The notes under the pieces were generated by a model. It was not told the origin of the DNA. It worked only from the letters and a program-made list of their open reading frames with translations, and did not search any database. The position numbers and the translations under genes are program-made. Source: Prevotellaceae bacterium UBA1786 (lineage in GTDB: Bacteria > Bacteroidota > Bacteroidia > Bacteroidales > Bacteroidaceae). From it: a stretch of DNA of 26,557 nucleotides. Shown here in pieces: positions 6,878 to 15,354 of the stretch; positions within the stretch are counted from its first letter, which is position 1; the number at the start of each line of letters is the position of its first letter. The stretch lies in the NCBI GenBank assembly GCA_002314525.1, contig DCGE01000157.1:1324-27880 (forward strand). The letters are read 5' to 3'.

Positions 6878-8083
6878 ATGGAAATCAATCGTAAACTCAT
6901 AGAACAGTTCTACAGCGAACTCGACGAGCGTTCACGTGAGGCGCTTGACAAATCAATTGAGAAGGTTATCGAGGCCAAGAAACATGGCGGAAAGGTTGCA
7001 GTCGTCACAGGCAGTGGCCCAAATATCCATGAAGGGGTGACGACACTGATAGCCGAACTCATAGACAAAGGCATCGTGGATGGTGTGACTACGAGTTCTG
7101 CAGTCATCAATCACGAGATGGGCGGTGTACTTGACAGAGTCAAGATGTGTCCTGCACGTCAGTTCGGACTGCCAGAGGACAAGATGCCTCGCGGAGATGT
7201 ATTTGAATTCACCGACATGACCGATGAGCAGCTCGACGAACTTGCAAAGGAGATGATTCTCGACCGCGAACTTCTCGCAAAGCGTAAGGACTGCGAAGGA
7301 CATTTCGTAGTCAAGGCGGCAGCCAACATGGCCTATCCTATGGGACTTCGTACTGAGATGTTGGCCGACGAGATACATACCGTCTGCCGTCAGACAGGAC
7401 TTCCGTTCGAGGTAGTTGCCGGTTGGGGATGTGACGATAGGACTATGCTGGGTGCAGCAGCCGAGAAAGGCGTTCCTGTTCTGGTCACACTTCCGCAACT
7501 GGTTGGAGGAGGACATGTAGGTCTTGCAGTTGGCGATAGCATTACAATAGCAGAACGTTCAAAGCGAATTGCATCACTCATGGGAAGCGCAGACGTAATC
7601 ATAGAATCGGCTGTCGCCCTTACTCAGGAGATTCATGACGGTCCGTTCGAGACATATACAGGCCACGGCATCTGGTCATGGTGGCAACACCAGCCTACTT
7701 ACAGTCTCAAAGACAAGACTCTCATACGATTCGACCTTGACGAGAACCTTCGCAAGGCTCAGGACCTGCAGAAACAGAGTGCCATGATTCAAGAGGCGAT
7801 AAACAAAGGTTTGCCAAAGACCAAACTATCGAAGATTCCGTTCCGTATGGAGATGTCGGCTTTTGCACGTCACGAAGGAAGTCTGCCTGTAATTGGTGAT
7901 ATCGGCATGATATGGCCTGTATTCGCCCTCAGGATTGCTGATGCCCTCGGAATTGATCTTGATTTCATGAGTTACAAGCAGGAAACCGACGACGGCAAAC
8001 AGATGCGTCAGTGGATAGTTGACAATATCAAGCCATTCTCACGGCAGAAGATGTGGAGTGCACGAGAAGCACTCGGCAAATAG
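6878..8083 (+). CDS. conserved protein of unknown function, possible NAD-binding (deoxyhypusine synthase or LOR/SDH-like) fold
   Basis: The protein is 401 aa, soluble, with no signal peptide or membrane segment. Near the N-terminus (about 39-83) it has VAVVTGSGPNIHEGVTTLI and then IVDGVTTSSAVINHEMGG. This pattern resembles the nucleotide-binding core of deoxyhypusine-synthase-like or LOR/SDH proteins. Further on are GGGHVGLAVGDS, EIHDGPFETYTGHGIWSWW and a Met/Ala/Arg-rich stretch, all strongly patterned and probably conserved. I do not recognise a named family with confidence, and the fold suggestion is weak. The start at MEINRKLIEQ is supported by the upstream promoter; an earlier in-frame start would lie before the -7 element. 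It is a single-gene unit: its own promoter, then a strong terminator 10 nt after the stop. Confidence 0.75.
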   Translation: MEINRKLIEQFYSELDERSREALDKSIEKVIEAKKHGGKVAVVTGSGPNIHEGVTTLIAELIDKGIVDGVTTSSAVINHEMGGVLDRVKMCPARQFGLPEDKMPRGDVFEFTDMTDEQLDELAKEMILDRELLAKRKDCEGHFVVKAAANMAYPMGLRTEMLADEIHTVCRQTGLPFEVVAGWGCDDRTMLGAAAEKGVPVLVTLPQLVGGGHVGLAVGDSITIAERSKRIASLMGSADVIIESAVALTQEIHDGPFETYTGHGIWSWWQHQPTYSLKDKTLIRFDLDENLRKAQDLQKQSAMIQEAINKGLPKTKLSKIPFRMEMSAFARHEGSLPVIGDIGMIWPVFALRIADALGIDLDFMSYKQETDDGKQMRQWIVDNIKPFSRQKMWSAREALGK

Positions 8084-8093
8084 CGACATAAAC

Positions 8094-8128
8094 AAAAACG
8101 GCAGGCTTTAGAAAACCTGCCGTTTTTT
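8094..8128. terminator. bidirectional rho-independent terminator between convergent genes
   Basis: A perfect 12-bp stem (8094-8105 pairing with 8116-8127) around CGGCAGG/CCTGCCG has a 10-nt loop, A-rich on the left and T-rich on the right, so it can terminate transcription from both sides. It sits between the stop at 8083 and the minus-strand stop at 8130-8132. Confidence 0.9.
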
Positions 8129-8129
8129 G

Positions 8130-11100
8130 TTACCTTATAAGAACCTTCTGTCCGTTGATAATATAAATTCCCGGTTTCAATGATTCAATGCCACAAGTAT
8201 AGCAACGTCCTGATAAATCATAAATCGATGCAGGCCTGTCAGAATCATTTATGAGATCATCAATGCTGACTATAGGCTCATACACTTCAATCTCACACTC
8301 TGCATAAGCACCGCTGCCATCGGTTGCAAATACTGTGACTAGAGCAATTCCCTCGCCTTCAGCAGTTATGACACCTTCGAAGACAGATGCAACAAGTTCG
8401 TTGGATGTTTCCCATCTGAGAATCTTGTTACTTGCATTTGATGGTTGAACTGTGGTTTTGACCACTGCAACAGAATCAACAGGCATACGGATATACTGTT
8501 TGTCAAGTGCGATTGACTGTACCTTTATGTCTTTCTTATAGCACTGAATAACACACTGAGCAGACACCCCGCTGCCATCAGTAGCAGAGACAGTTATTAT
8601 GGCAACGCCTGGAGCTACAGCAACAACTACACCATCTGCCACTGTTGCGACAGATGTATTTGATGACTTCCATGTGAGAGTCTTATTAGTGGCATTTTCA
8701 GGAAGAACAGAAGCCATCAGAACTGCAACAGAATCAATAGGCATCTTTATCATGTCATAATCAAAAGAGATTTTCGACACCTTAATCTCTGGCATGTAGC
8801 ACTCAACTTCACATGAAGCCGAAACGCCACTGCCATCCGTTGCCTGAGCTGTAATTTTTGCTTTTCCAACTCCGACTGCGAGGATTATGCCATCGGAAAC
8901 CGTTGCGATGCCGTTGTCCGTGCTGCTCCATAAGAGAGTACGACTTGTTGCATTGACAGGCAGGACTTTTGCCTTGAGAGCCTCTTCCGATCCTACAGCT
9001 ATTCGCAAAGACGACTTGTCAAATGATATTGATGTCACTTTTACTTCTGGTGTGTAGCAATGAACCGCACATTCTGCATACACCCCACTGCCGTCATTTG
9101 CAGTAACACGGATAACTGCATCACCTTTACCTATAGCTCTTACTTCACCGGTCTTTGACACGGTTGCAATAGCACGATCGGATGAAGACCAAGCCACAGA
9201 TTTGTCAGTAGCATCTGCTGGTAGAATTGTCGCTGATAATGATGCCGTAGAATTAATTGCAAGATCTAAGGATGAGTTGCTGATGGAGATTGCAGAGACT
9301 TTTATGACTGGCTTGTAACAGTGAACATTACATGAAGCATAAACACCACTGCCATCATTTGCAGTAGCAGTAATAACCGCATTACCTTCACCCACTGCTA
9401 AGACAGCACCATTATAAACCGTAGCAACTCTTGCATCAGAACTGCTCCAAACGACTGAATTATCTGTAGCATCATCTGGCGATACTATTGCAGTAAGTAC
9501 CGCACTCGCCTGAACCTGTAGTTCAATATCAGTATCTGAAAGGATGATCTTTGTGACTTTAACTACAGGCTTAAAACAATGGACTGTACACTGAGCCTGT
9601 ACCCCACTGTCATCATTTGCAGTAACCGTGATAACAGCATCACCTTCACCAACTGCAAGCACTGTACCATTATATACTGTTGCTATCTTAGTATCAGAAG
9701 AGGACCAAGTTACGGACTGGTTTGTCGCGTCAGATGGTTGTACCTTTGCCGTCAGCATAACACTTGATTGGAGAGCCAATTCTATTGATGTCTGTGACAG
9801 AGTGATTCCGGACACCTTTACTTCTGGCTTATAACAATGGACATTGCACTGACTCTTCACCCCACTGCCATCATTTGCTGTAACCGTAATCACTGCATCA
9901 CCCTCACCCACCGCGGTAACAGTACCATTATTCACCTTTGCAACAGAAGAATTGGATGTGCTCCAAGTTACTGATTTATTCGTAGCATCAGATGGTAGTA
10001 CGGTTGCTGTCAGGCTTACGGAAGAATTGAGTTGAAGGTTCAATGATGTCTGAGAAAGAGTGATTCCCGACACCTTTACTTCTGGCTTGTAGCAATGAAC
10101 ATTGCACTGGCTCTTCACTCCACTGCCATCATTTGAAGTAACCGTAATCACTGCATCACCTTCACCGACTGCCGTTATAGTACCATTATTTACCGTTGCA
10201 ACAGAAGAATTGGATGTGCTCCATGTTACTGATTTATTTGTAGCATCAGATGGTAGTACGGTTGCTGTCAGAGTTACGGAAGAATTGAGTTGAAGGTTTA
10301 ATGATGTCTGAGACAAAGTGATTACTGACACTTTTACGACAGGTTTATTGCAATGAACATTGCACTGAGCCGAAACTCCGCTGCCATCATTTGCAGTAAC
10401 CGTAATCACTGCATCACCTTCACCCACCGCGGTAACAGTGCCATTATTAACCTTTGCGACAGAAAAATTGGATGTGCTCCAAGTAACAGACTTGTTAGCG
10501 GCATTAGCCGGAAGTATCGTTGCAGTCAAAACATGGGCTGAACCAATTTCCAATGTCAAGGAAGACTTGCTGAGAGAAATAGATGCAACCTTTACGTTCT
10601 TCATCTTCTCGTATTCCTCGGCGCTTACCAACTTCAGTTCCTTAGGAGAACCTGCAGGAACAGAGAGATATGATGAATTCTTCGGCATATACTTGCCACC
10701 GTACACTTTCATACCAAGTGAACCATCAGAAAGCACCCCAAGCACACGCATCGTTGCCGTATCATTCTTTACGACATCAGTATGAGGGTTTTCATCCGCA
10801 AGTCTTTCAGTTCGGCCGACTCTCTTCATGAAATACACACCTTTAAGCAAGTTATCAGAAGGGGTACTCAATACACTTTTGTGAATATCAAGACGGTTAT
10901 CGGACGGATTCTGCGAAGAACATCTTGCAATAAGAGGAGTCGCTCCTGGAATATCAGTTTTGTTCTGGCCGATTTCCTTCATGACTGCCACCTTCAGAGA
11001 GGCATCGATCTTGTTTATGTAATACACGTTCATCCCAGAAGAATACAAAGAGAACGGGAATGAAGCCATGAACGACAGATAGTATGCACCACCATACGAC

Positions 11101-11624
11101 AATGTCGGTTTCATACCGAAATAGTTTTCACCAGTGGTTGAAAGGGGTAATGCATCCCAAAGTCTTGTATCTACTTGTTTGTCGGTAGTATACTTCTCGA
11201 CAGAACTTGAATCAACCCCAGTATTCAGTTCATCACACAGATAAGCTACCATTCCTGATTTCTTAGCATAAATCCACAGATGCGGTTCGTCATCATCAGG
11301 TTTAATCATCGACAGATAGTTTGAGATAATCTTATATGTATCAGTTCCCTGACAATAGAGCCGATATCCTTTGGCACTTGCATTGTATTCAGAGTAAACG
11401 ATAGAACCAGGATTTGATACAATATTCTCGAACGACTTCCAGGTTTGTATTGCACCCATATCTGCGCTGGTAGATGCAGCATCAATACGCCCATAGTCAT
11501 CTGTCACTGTAATGTATCTGCCAGTCACAGTATTCTTTGCACGATAGAATCCGTCATTCAGAACTTGGGCTGATGTTGTTATGACGGAAATCAGACACGA
11601 TAATGATAATAATAATCTGTTCAT
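8130..11624 (-). CDS. secreted surface protein with nine Big_2 Ig-like domains
   Basis: The 1164-aa protein has a signal peptide (MNRLLLSLSCLISVITTSAQ), an N-terminal region of about 320 residues of unknown function that begins with DGFYRAKNTVTGRYI, and then nine tandem Big_2 (bacterial Ig-like group 2) domains of 86-87 residues spanning 344-1118. Each repeat carries the typical LPxxATxKSVTWSSS, VATV and VGEGDAVITVTANDGSG elements. The last 46 residues contain SIYDLSGR and LKPGIYIINGQKVLIR, like the short C-terminal tails common on Bacteroidota secreted proteins. Such proteins are typically adhesins or surface scaffolds. Eight of nine repeats end with a C-x3-C pair, which is unusual. The start is close to a terminator-like hairpin, suggesting expression by readthrough from the coiled-coil lipoprotein gene upstream. 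Confidence 0.88.
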   Translation of the reverse strand: MNRLLLSLSCLISVITTSAQVLNDGFYRAKNTVTGRYITVTDDYGRIDAASTSADMGAIQTWKSFENIVSNPGSIVYSEYNASAKGYRLYCQGTDTYKIISNYLSMIKPDDDEPHLWIYAKKSGMVAYLCDELNTGVDSSSVEKYTTDKQVDTRLWDALPLSTTGENYFGMKPTLSYGGAYYLSFMASFPFSLYSSGMNVYYINKIDASLKVAVMKEIGQNKTDIPGATPLIARCSSQNPSDNRLDIHKSVLSTPSDNLLKGVYFMKRVGRTERLADENPHTDVVKNDTATMRVLGVLSDGSLGMKVYGGKYMPKNSSYLSVPAGSPKELKLVSAEEYEKMKNVKVASISLSKSSLTLEIGSAHVLTATILPANAANKSVTWSTSNFSVAKVNNGTVTAVGEGDAVITVTANDGSGVSAQCNVHCNKPVVKVSVITLSQTSLNLQLNSSVTLTATVLPSDATNKSVTWSTSNSSVATVNNGTITAVGEGDAVITVTSNDGSGVKSQCNVHCYKPEVKVSGITLSQTSLNLQLNSSVSLTATVLPSDATNKSVTWSTSNSSVAKVNNGTVTAVGEGDAVITVTANDGSGVKSQCNVHCYKPEVKVSGITLSQTSIELALQSSVMLTAKVQPSDATNQSVTWSSSDTKIATVYNGTVLAVGEGDAVITVTANDDSGVQAQCTVHCFKPVVKVTKIILSDTDIELQVQASAVLTAIVSPDDATDNSVVWSSSDARVATVYNGAVLAVGEGNAVITATANDGSGVYASCNVHCYKPVIKVSAISISNSSLDLAINSTASLSATILPADATDKSVAWSSSDRAIATVSKTGEVRAIGKGDAVIRVTANDGSGVYAECAVHCYTPEVKVTSISFDKSSLRIAVGSEEALKAKVLPVNATSRTLLWSSTDNGIATVSDGIILAVGVGKAKITAQATDGSGVSASCEVECYMPEIKVSKISFDYDMIKMPIDSVAVLMASVLPENATNKTLTWKSSNTSVATVADGVVVAVAPGVAIITVSATDGSGVSAQCVIQCYKKDIKVQSIALDKQYIRMPVDSVAVVKTTVQPSNASNKILRWETSNELVASVFEGVITAEGEGIALVTVFATDGSGAYAECEIEVYEPIVSIDDLINDSDRPASIYDLSGRCYTCGIESLKPGIYIINGQKVLIR
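8271..10595 (-). repeat. nine tandem Big_2-coding repeats, 258 bp each (one of 261 bp)
   Basis: The segment encodes residues 344-1118 as nine head-to-tail units: 86 codons each, except the sixth unit of 87. The first three units from the N-terminal side are the most alike. Units 2 and 3 (10080-10337 and 9822-10079) agree at roughly nine of ten bases by eye, while units 7-9 have diverged. This suggests recent duplication at the N-terminal side of the array and a substrate for recombination. Confidence 0.88.
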
Positions 11625-11670
11625 AAAAAGAAAAATCCTACACCCTATGATAATATTATAAGGTGTAGGA
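11625..11670 (-). terminator. terminator-like hairpin abutting the Big_2 gene start codon
   Basis: On the minus strand a perfect 9-bp stem (TCCTACACC pairing with GGTGTAGGA, arms 11662-11670 and 11636-11644) with a 17-nt AT-rich loop is followed by TTTTTCTTTTT (11635-11625) and then directly by the ATG at 11624. It can end transcripts of the coiled-coil gene that stops at 11711, or act as an attenuator for the Big_2 gene. I find no TAnnTTTG promoter between 11671 and 11710. Confidence 0.7.
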
Positions 11671-11710
11671 AAATCTGTTATTGTATTTATTCAATGTTTT
11701 TCTAACACTC

Positions 11711-14700
11711 TTAGATTGCCTTGAAGTAATAAGTTGTCTTTACTGTGTTACCAGAATAGTCAAGGGAAACGTAAGTGATTTCATAGATGTAACCAGCCTG
11801 TGGCAGATAAACACCTCTATCAGAAAGGCCACTATAAATCTCGTTCATACCAACGCCATTGCTATTAGCTTCAGCAAGGATGTTCTTACAAGTTCCGTCG
11901 CCGCCCTTTGCATTTGCAGAGAAATCACTCTTGATTACGTTTGTAACTGCTACATACTTCTTGTATGCAGGTGAAAGCAATTCTGCAGTGTATGTAGTAG
12001 GTTCAACTAAAACAAAGTTAGTAGCACTTGAACCAAGTTTAACAGCTGTAGGAACAACCATACTATTGCTGATAATACACCACTTATTTGTTGTCTGGTT
12101 GAAGTACAGCATTGTTGGCTGGAGATAGTGGTTAGCATTTTTGATGACACTATTGATCTTATTGATAACCTTATTAACTCGGTCAATAACCTTAGTGTTG
12201 AGCTTGTTTGTTATCTTATTAATCTCATCCTGAACCTGCTTGTTAATGTCATTCTTCAACTTTTCAAAATCAGTATTTGCTTTTGAAATGATGTTTGTAT
12301 TAATTTGATTGACAAAATCACTTAGACCCTGAGCAGTGAAAGTCTGTTCAAAAATAGTAGCCTTCTCACTTGGATCTGTGTGATTTGCGTCCCATGCATT
12401 CTTAACGCCTTGAGCTCCTGTTGCAGAAGTGTCATTCGTTGTGCAAACTCCGATAAGGATAGAAGTTTGTTTTCCACCGACTGTAATCGTAGCTTTAACC
12501 TGATATACAGTTACCTTGACGTCAGGTTCAACAATAGGATTGAATGAAGGCATATCAATATTGAAAGCAAACTCGAATTCCTGATGAGCGATAGTCTTAA
12601 TCTGAGGAGCATCCCAGTCCTTAAGGAATTCATAGCTCAATGGCTGGACAGCAACACCAGCAATTGCATACTGTGAATACGTGCTTGATGTCTGGATATT
12701 GTTGTCATCATCCTTCCACTGCCACCATGACTTGACGCCGAGAGCAGGAAGAGTTGTGCTGAGATTAGCTTCAATAACCTTATATGCATTTGCAACATTG
12801 AATTCGTTCTTGCTTGGATCCTTAATCTTATTGATTGCTTCCTTAGCAACTGCCTTAAGTGACTCAACATCAATGTAGTTTGTAGCCTTTACTGACTCAA
12901 CATCAGCCATATCAATATATGCATCAGCCTCATAGAAGCCATTTGCTGCAGCACCTCTTGTCCAACCGAATGTAATTTCCTCACTACATGGAGCAAGCGC
13001 ACCGAGTTTTAGTACCGATTCTTCATCCTTACTGTTTACAAGTGTGAATGTAGTATTTGAGAAGTCAACAGATGAAGGGTTAACTGTAAGATAAACCTTA
13101 CCCGCATATGCCTTGTCGTCATCACTCAACATCAAATCACCTGAATATACAGGGAAGTTTTTAGACAGACCGACAAGAGTTGCTTCTTCACTTGTAAGAC
13201 CGCTGCTACATACAGGCCAGTTTGGAGCATCCTTTGTACTCTTTCCATAGAATGCACTCAGAATGTTGCTTGACAAGTTTGTAGGAAGGTTGAATGTACC
13301 TATTACTGGGTTGTATGTACCCTGAATAACGATACTTGTAATCAACTGATTCATCTTGTTAACAAACTTCTCATAGCTATCTTTGAGAGTGTTGAGATCA
13401 CTGATAACAGAATTGAGCTTATTGTTCAGGGCAACAATCTTATCATTCAGTTCTTCGTCAGCCTTCTGATAGGCTTTCTCAAGGTCTTCAACCTTCTGAT
13501 CAACTTCAGTCTTGTTGTAGTATTCATCGAACTTAGCCTCTACAGCAGTGAGTCTGCCGTCAATATCACTGAGTTTAGCATCGATTTCAGACTTAGTATA
13601 ATAGTCAGCGAGTTTGTTGTTGAACATCTCGTCGATTTCAGACTTAGTGTAGTAGTCTTTCAAGAGATTGTCAACTTCTGTCTTATTGTAGTAATTTGCA
13701 AACTTCGCATCAACCTGGTCAATCTTGTACATAAGTTCTGAACGGAGGTTATCCATCTGACCATTGATAGTCTGATGAAGAGTCTTGAGATAAGAATCAA
13801 CGTCAGCCTTTGTAGCATACTTATCCTTAATCTCCTGAATTTCTTCTTCAAGGTCCTGCTTGAGTGTTGCAAGTTTAGCATCAACTACGTCCTTTGTATA
13901 GTAAGTAGTTGGAATCAATGCCAACTGATCGTAGATATCAGATATCTTATCGTTTACTTCTGTCTGCCATGTAGCAATAGCAACAAGTTTATCTTTCAGA
14001 GTGTCGACATCTGTTGTAAGACCTTCAATATCAGCCTTATTTGCAATTGAGTTTGCAAGTGCTTGAGCTGCAGTACCATTTGCCTCCTGTGCAATGTCAT
14101 ATGCATCCTTAGCCAACTTAGCCGTCTCATCTAACTTTGTCTGGAGATTTAAAATCTTACTGTTCAGTTTTGTATCCAAATCGTTTAGAGCTTCCTTTGT
14201 GGCATATTTATCAAGGCTTATCTTTTCAAGAGCAGCCTTGATATCTTTGATATCACCATAGATCAAAGCGATTGCATCTGCATTCTCACCGATTGCTTTC
14301 TTGTTTGCATCGATGTCTTCAGTATTCTTATCAACTGTCTTCTTTAGAGCTTCGATATCGACAGAATCCTGCTTAGCAAGATCGTATGCAGCCTTTGCAG
14401 TTGTCAGTGCGTTCTGTGCATCTTCCTGAGCTTTCTTGAGGCCTTCCGGCATACCAACCATCAGAGATTCCAGATTTGCAATCTTGTCTGTATTATCCTT
14501 GATTGCCTTATTGTTATTCTCAACCTGAACTTTGAGTGCTGCCAATGCAGTGTTTGCATCGTTGATTGCAGTCTGAAGAGCAATAGTTGTCTGAGTAAGC
14601 TGTTCGATTGCCTTTTCCTGATCGGCGATTGTCTCACCCTGCTGCTTAACGACGTCTTCCACCTGACTCAAATGAGCATCAATCTTTTCGAGCTGAGCCT

Positions 14701-15157
14701 GAACTGTGTTGATGGTTACACTCAGTTCTGTGTACTGAGTCTGCAATGCGTTGTACTTAGCCTTGAGGTCATCAATCTCCAGCTTATGAGCAGCGATCTG
14801 GTTCTTGAGAGCCTCGATTTCTGCAGCTTGCTTTGTCTGTTCTTCCTCTGATTGGCTCTGCTTTGCCTTCAGGGCATCAACTTCACCCTGGAGTGCTACA
14901 ATCTGAGCGAGAAGTTCTGCATGAACCTTTTGACAGTTTTCTTTGCATGCAGCCTGCTGAGCCTTCAAATCAGCAATTTCCTTGTTAATTGCATCAATCT
15001 GAGTCTGAAGAGCCTTCTGGAGAGAAGTCGTTGTGTCGATAAGTTCCTGATGAAGTGAATTGATGTCATCATCATAATCCTTACATGAAGTAAACAAACC
15101 AAATACAGTTACCATACTAACTGCAATGATTGCACTGAATAAAAACTTTTTTTGCAT
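11711..15157 (-). CDS. giant surface lipoprotein with long coiled-coil stalk and fibre-like YYTKxEVD motifs
   Basis: The 1148-aa protein begins with a lipoprotein signal (MQKKFLFSAI..., lipobox LFTSC with Cys25) followed by KDYDDD, an acidic stretch like the Bacteroidota lipoprotein export signal that sends lipoproteins to the cell surface. Residues about 27-608 are heptad-rich coiled coil. Within it are seven Y-x-(T/N)-K motifs (positions 318, 419, 447, 489, 502, 519 and 546), four of them the compact YY(T/N)K(S/T)E(V/I)D form often seen in phage tail-fibre stalks. A globular C-terminal half (about 610-1148) has another helical stretch near 975-1040 and ends in YYFKAI. No enzymatic motif is seen. 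I infer a surface stalk presenting a C-terminal head. The adjoining Big_2 gene is on the same strand, suggesting joint function. Confidence 0.85.
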   Translation of the reverse strand: MQKKFLFSAIIAVSMVTVFGLFTSCKDYDDDINSLHQELIDTTTSLQKALQTQIDAINKEIADLKAQQAACKENCQKVHAELLAQIVALQGEVDALKAKQSQSEEEQTKQAAEIEALKNQIAAHKLEIDDLKAKYNALQTQYTELSVTINTVQAQLEKIDAHLSQVEDVVKQQGETIADQEKAIEQLTQTTIALQTAINDANTALAALKVQVENNNKAIKDNTDKIANLESLMVGMPEGLKKAQEDAQNALTTAKAAYDLAKQDSVDIEALKKTVDKNTEDIDANKKAIGENADAIALIYGDIKDIKAALEKISLDKYATKEALNDLDTKLNSKILNLQTKLDETAKLAKDAYDIAQEANGTAAQALANSIANKADIEGLTTDVDTLKDKLVAIATWQTEVNDKISDIYDQLALIPTTYYTKDVVDAKLATLKQDLEEEIQEIKDKYATKADVDSYLKTLHQTINGQMDNLRSELMYKIDQVDAKFANYYNKTEVDNLLKDYYTKSEIDEMFNNKLADYYTKSEIDAKLSDIDGRLTAVEAKFDEYYNKTEVDQKVEDLEKAYQKADEELNDKIVALNNKLNSVISDLNTLKDSYEKFVNKMNQLITSIVIQGTYNPVIGTFNLPTNLSSNILSAFYGKSTKDAPNWPVCSSGLTSEEATLVGLSKNFPVYSGDLMLSDDDKAYAGKVYLTVNPSSVDFSNTTFTLVNSKDEESVLKLGALAPCSEEITFGWTRGAAANGFYEADAYIDMADVESVKATNYIDVESLKAVAKEAINKIKDPSKNEFNVANAYKVIEANLSTTLPALGVKSWWQWKDDDNNIQTSSTYSQYAIAGVAVQPLSYEFLKDWDAPQIKTIAHQEFEFAFNIDMPSFNPIVEPDVKVTVYQVKATITVGGKQTSILIGVCTTNDTSATGAQGVKNAWDANHTDPSEKATIFEQTFTAQGLSDFVNQINTNIISKANTDFEKLKNDINKQVQDEINKITNKLNTKVIDRVNKVINKINSVIKNANHYLQPTMLYFNQTTNKWCIISNSMVVPTAVKLGSSATNFVLVEPTTYTAELLSPAYKKYVAVTNVIKSDFSANAKGGDGTCKNILAEANSNGVGMNEIYSGLSDRGVYLPQAGYIYEITYVSLDYSGNTVKTTYYFKAI
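13499..14206 (-). repeat. YxTK(x)E(V/I)D stalk motifs within the coiled-coil lipoprotein
   Basis: Seven related motifs occur at residues 318-552. The last four are closely spaced, and two of them have near-identical DNA about 51 bp apart (around 13573-13596 and 13624-13647). The period is irregular overall, so this is a protein-level motif series rather than a strict DNA tandem array. Confidence 0.65.
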
Positions 15158-15248
15158 GTCTTTAAATGTTTATATTGATACTATTTATTTGCATTTTTTC
15201 AATCCTTACTTTCATCCCTTCAAAAACAATTTCATCACTATTAGCGTG

Positions 15249-15256
15249 CAAAGATA
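15249..15256 (-). promoter_or_regulatory. -7 element of the coiled-coil lipoprotein gene
   Basis: The minus strand reads TATCTTTG, fitting TAnnTTTG. It ends 91 nt before the ATG at 15157, giving the longest 5' leader in the window. No clear -33 TTTG is visible. Confidence 0.55.
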
Positions 15257-15281
15257 GTATTTTTTTCTTTAACAGCGCCAT

Positions 15282-15311
15282 CTTTTCTCAAGAAAAGTGC
15301 ATTTTCATGCA
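15282..15311. promoter_or_regulatory. two adjacent inverted repeats between divergent promoters
   Basis: CTTTTCT-CA-AGAAAAG (15282-15297) is immediately followed by TGCAT-TTTC-ATGCA (15298-15311). They sit between the -7 elements at 15249-15256 (minus) and 15321-15328 (plus), over the -33 region of the latter, where an operator would be expected. No regulator gene is next to them. Confidence 0.35.
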
Positions 15312-15320
15312 TTTTTTTTA

Positions 15321-15328
15321 TAACTTTG
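15321..15328 (+). promoter_or_regulatory. -7 element of the outer-membrane protein gene
   Basis: TAACTTTG matches TAnnTTTG and ends 26 nt before the ATG at 15355. The -33 region is occupied by the inverted repeat TGCAT/ATGCA rather than a TTTG. Confidence 0.6.
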
Positions 15329-15354
15329 CAGAAAAATATTACAAATCAACAATT

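Noticed and set aside
8271..10595. Regular repeats as a possible CRISPR array
   Set aside because: The repeats are 258 bp, continuous and in frame, and encode Ig-like domains; there are no short repeats with unique spacers and no cas genes.
11711..15157. Prophage tail fibre
   Set aside because: Despite fibre-like stalk motifs, the protein has a lipoprotein signal peptide with a surface-export tail, and no other phage genes are nearby.
15166..15354. 63-residue extension of the outer-membrane protein upstream of its signal peptide
   Set aside because: It lies over the promoter and inverted repeats, and a normal signal peptide begins at the ATG at 15355.
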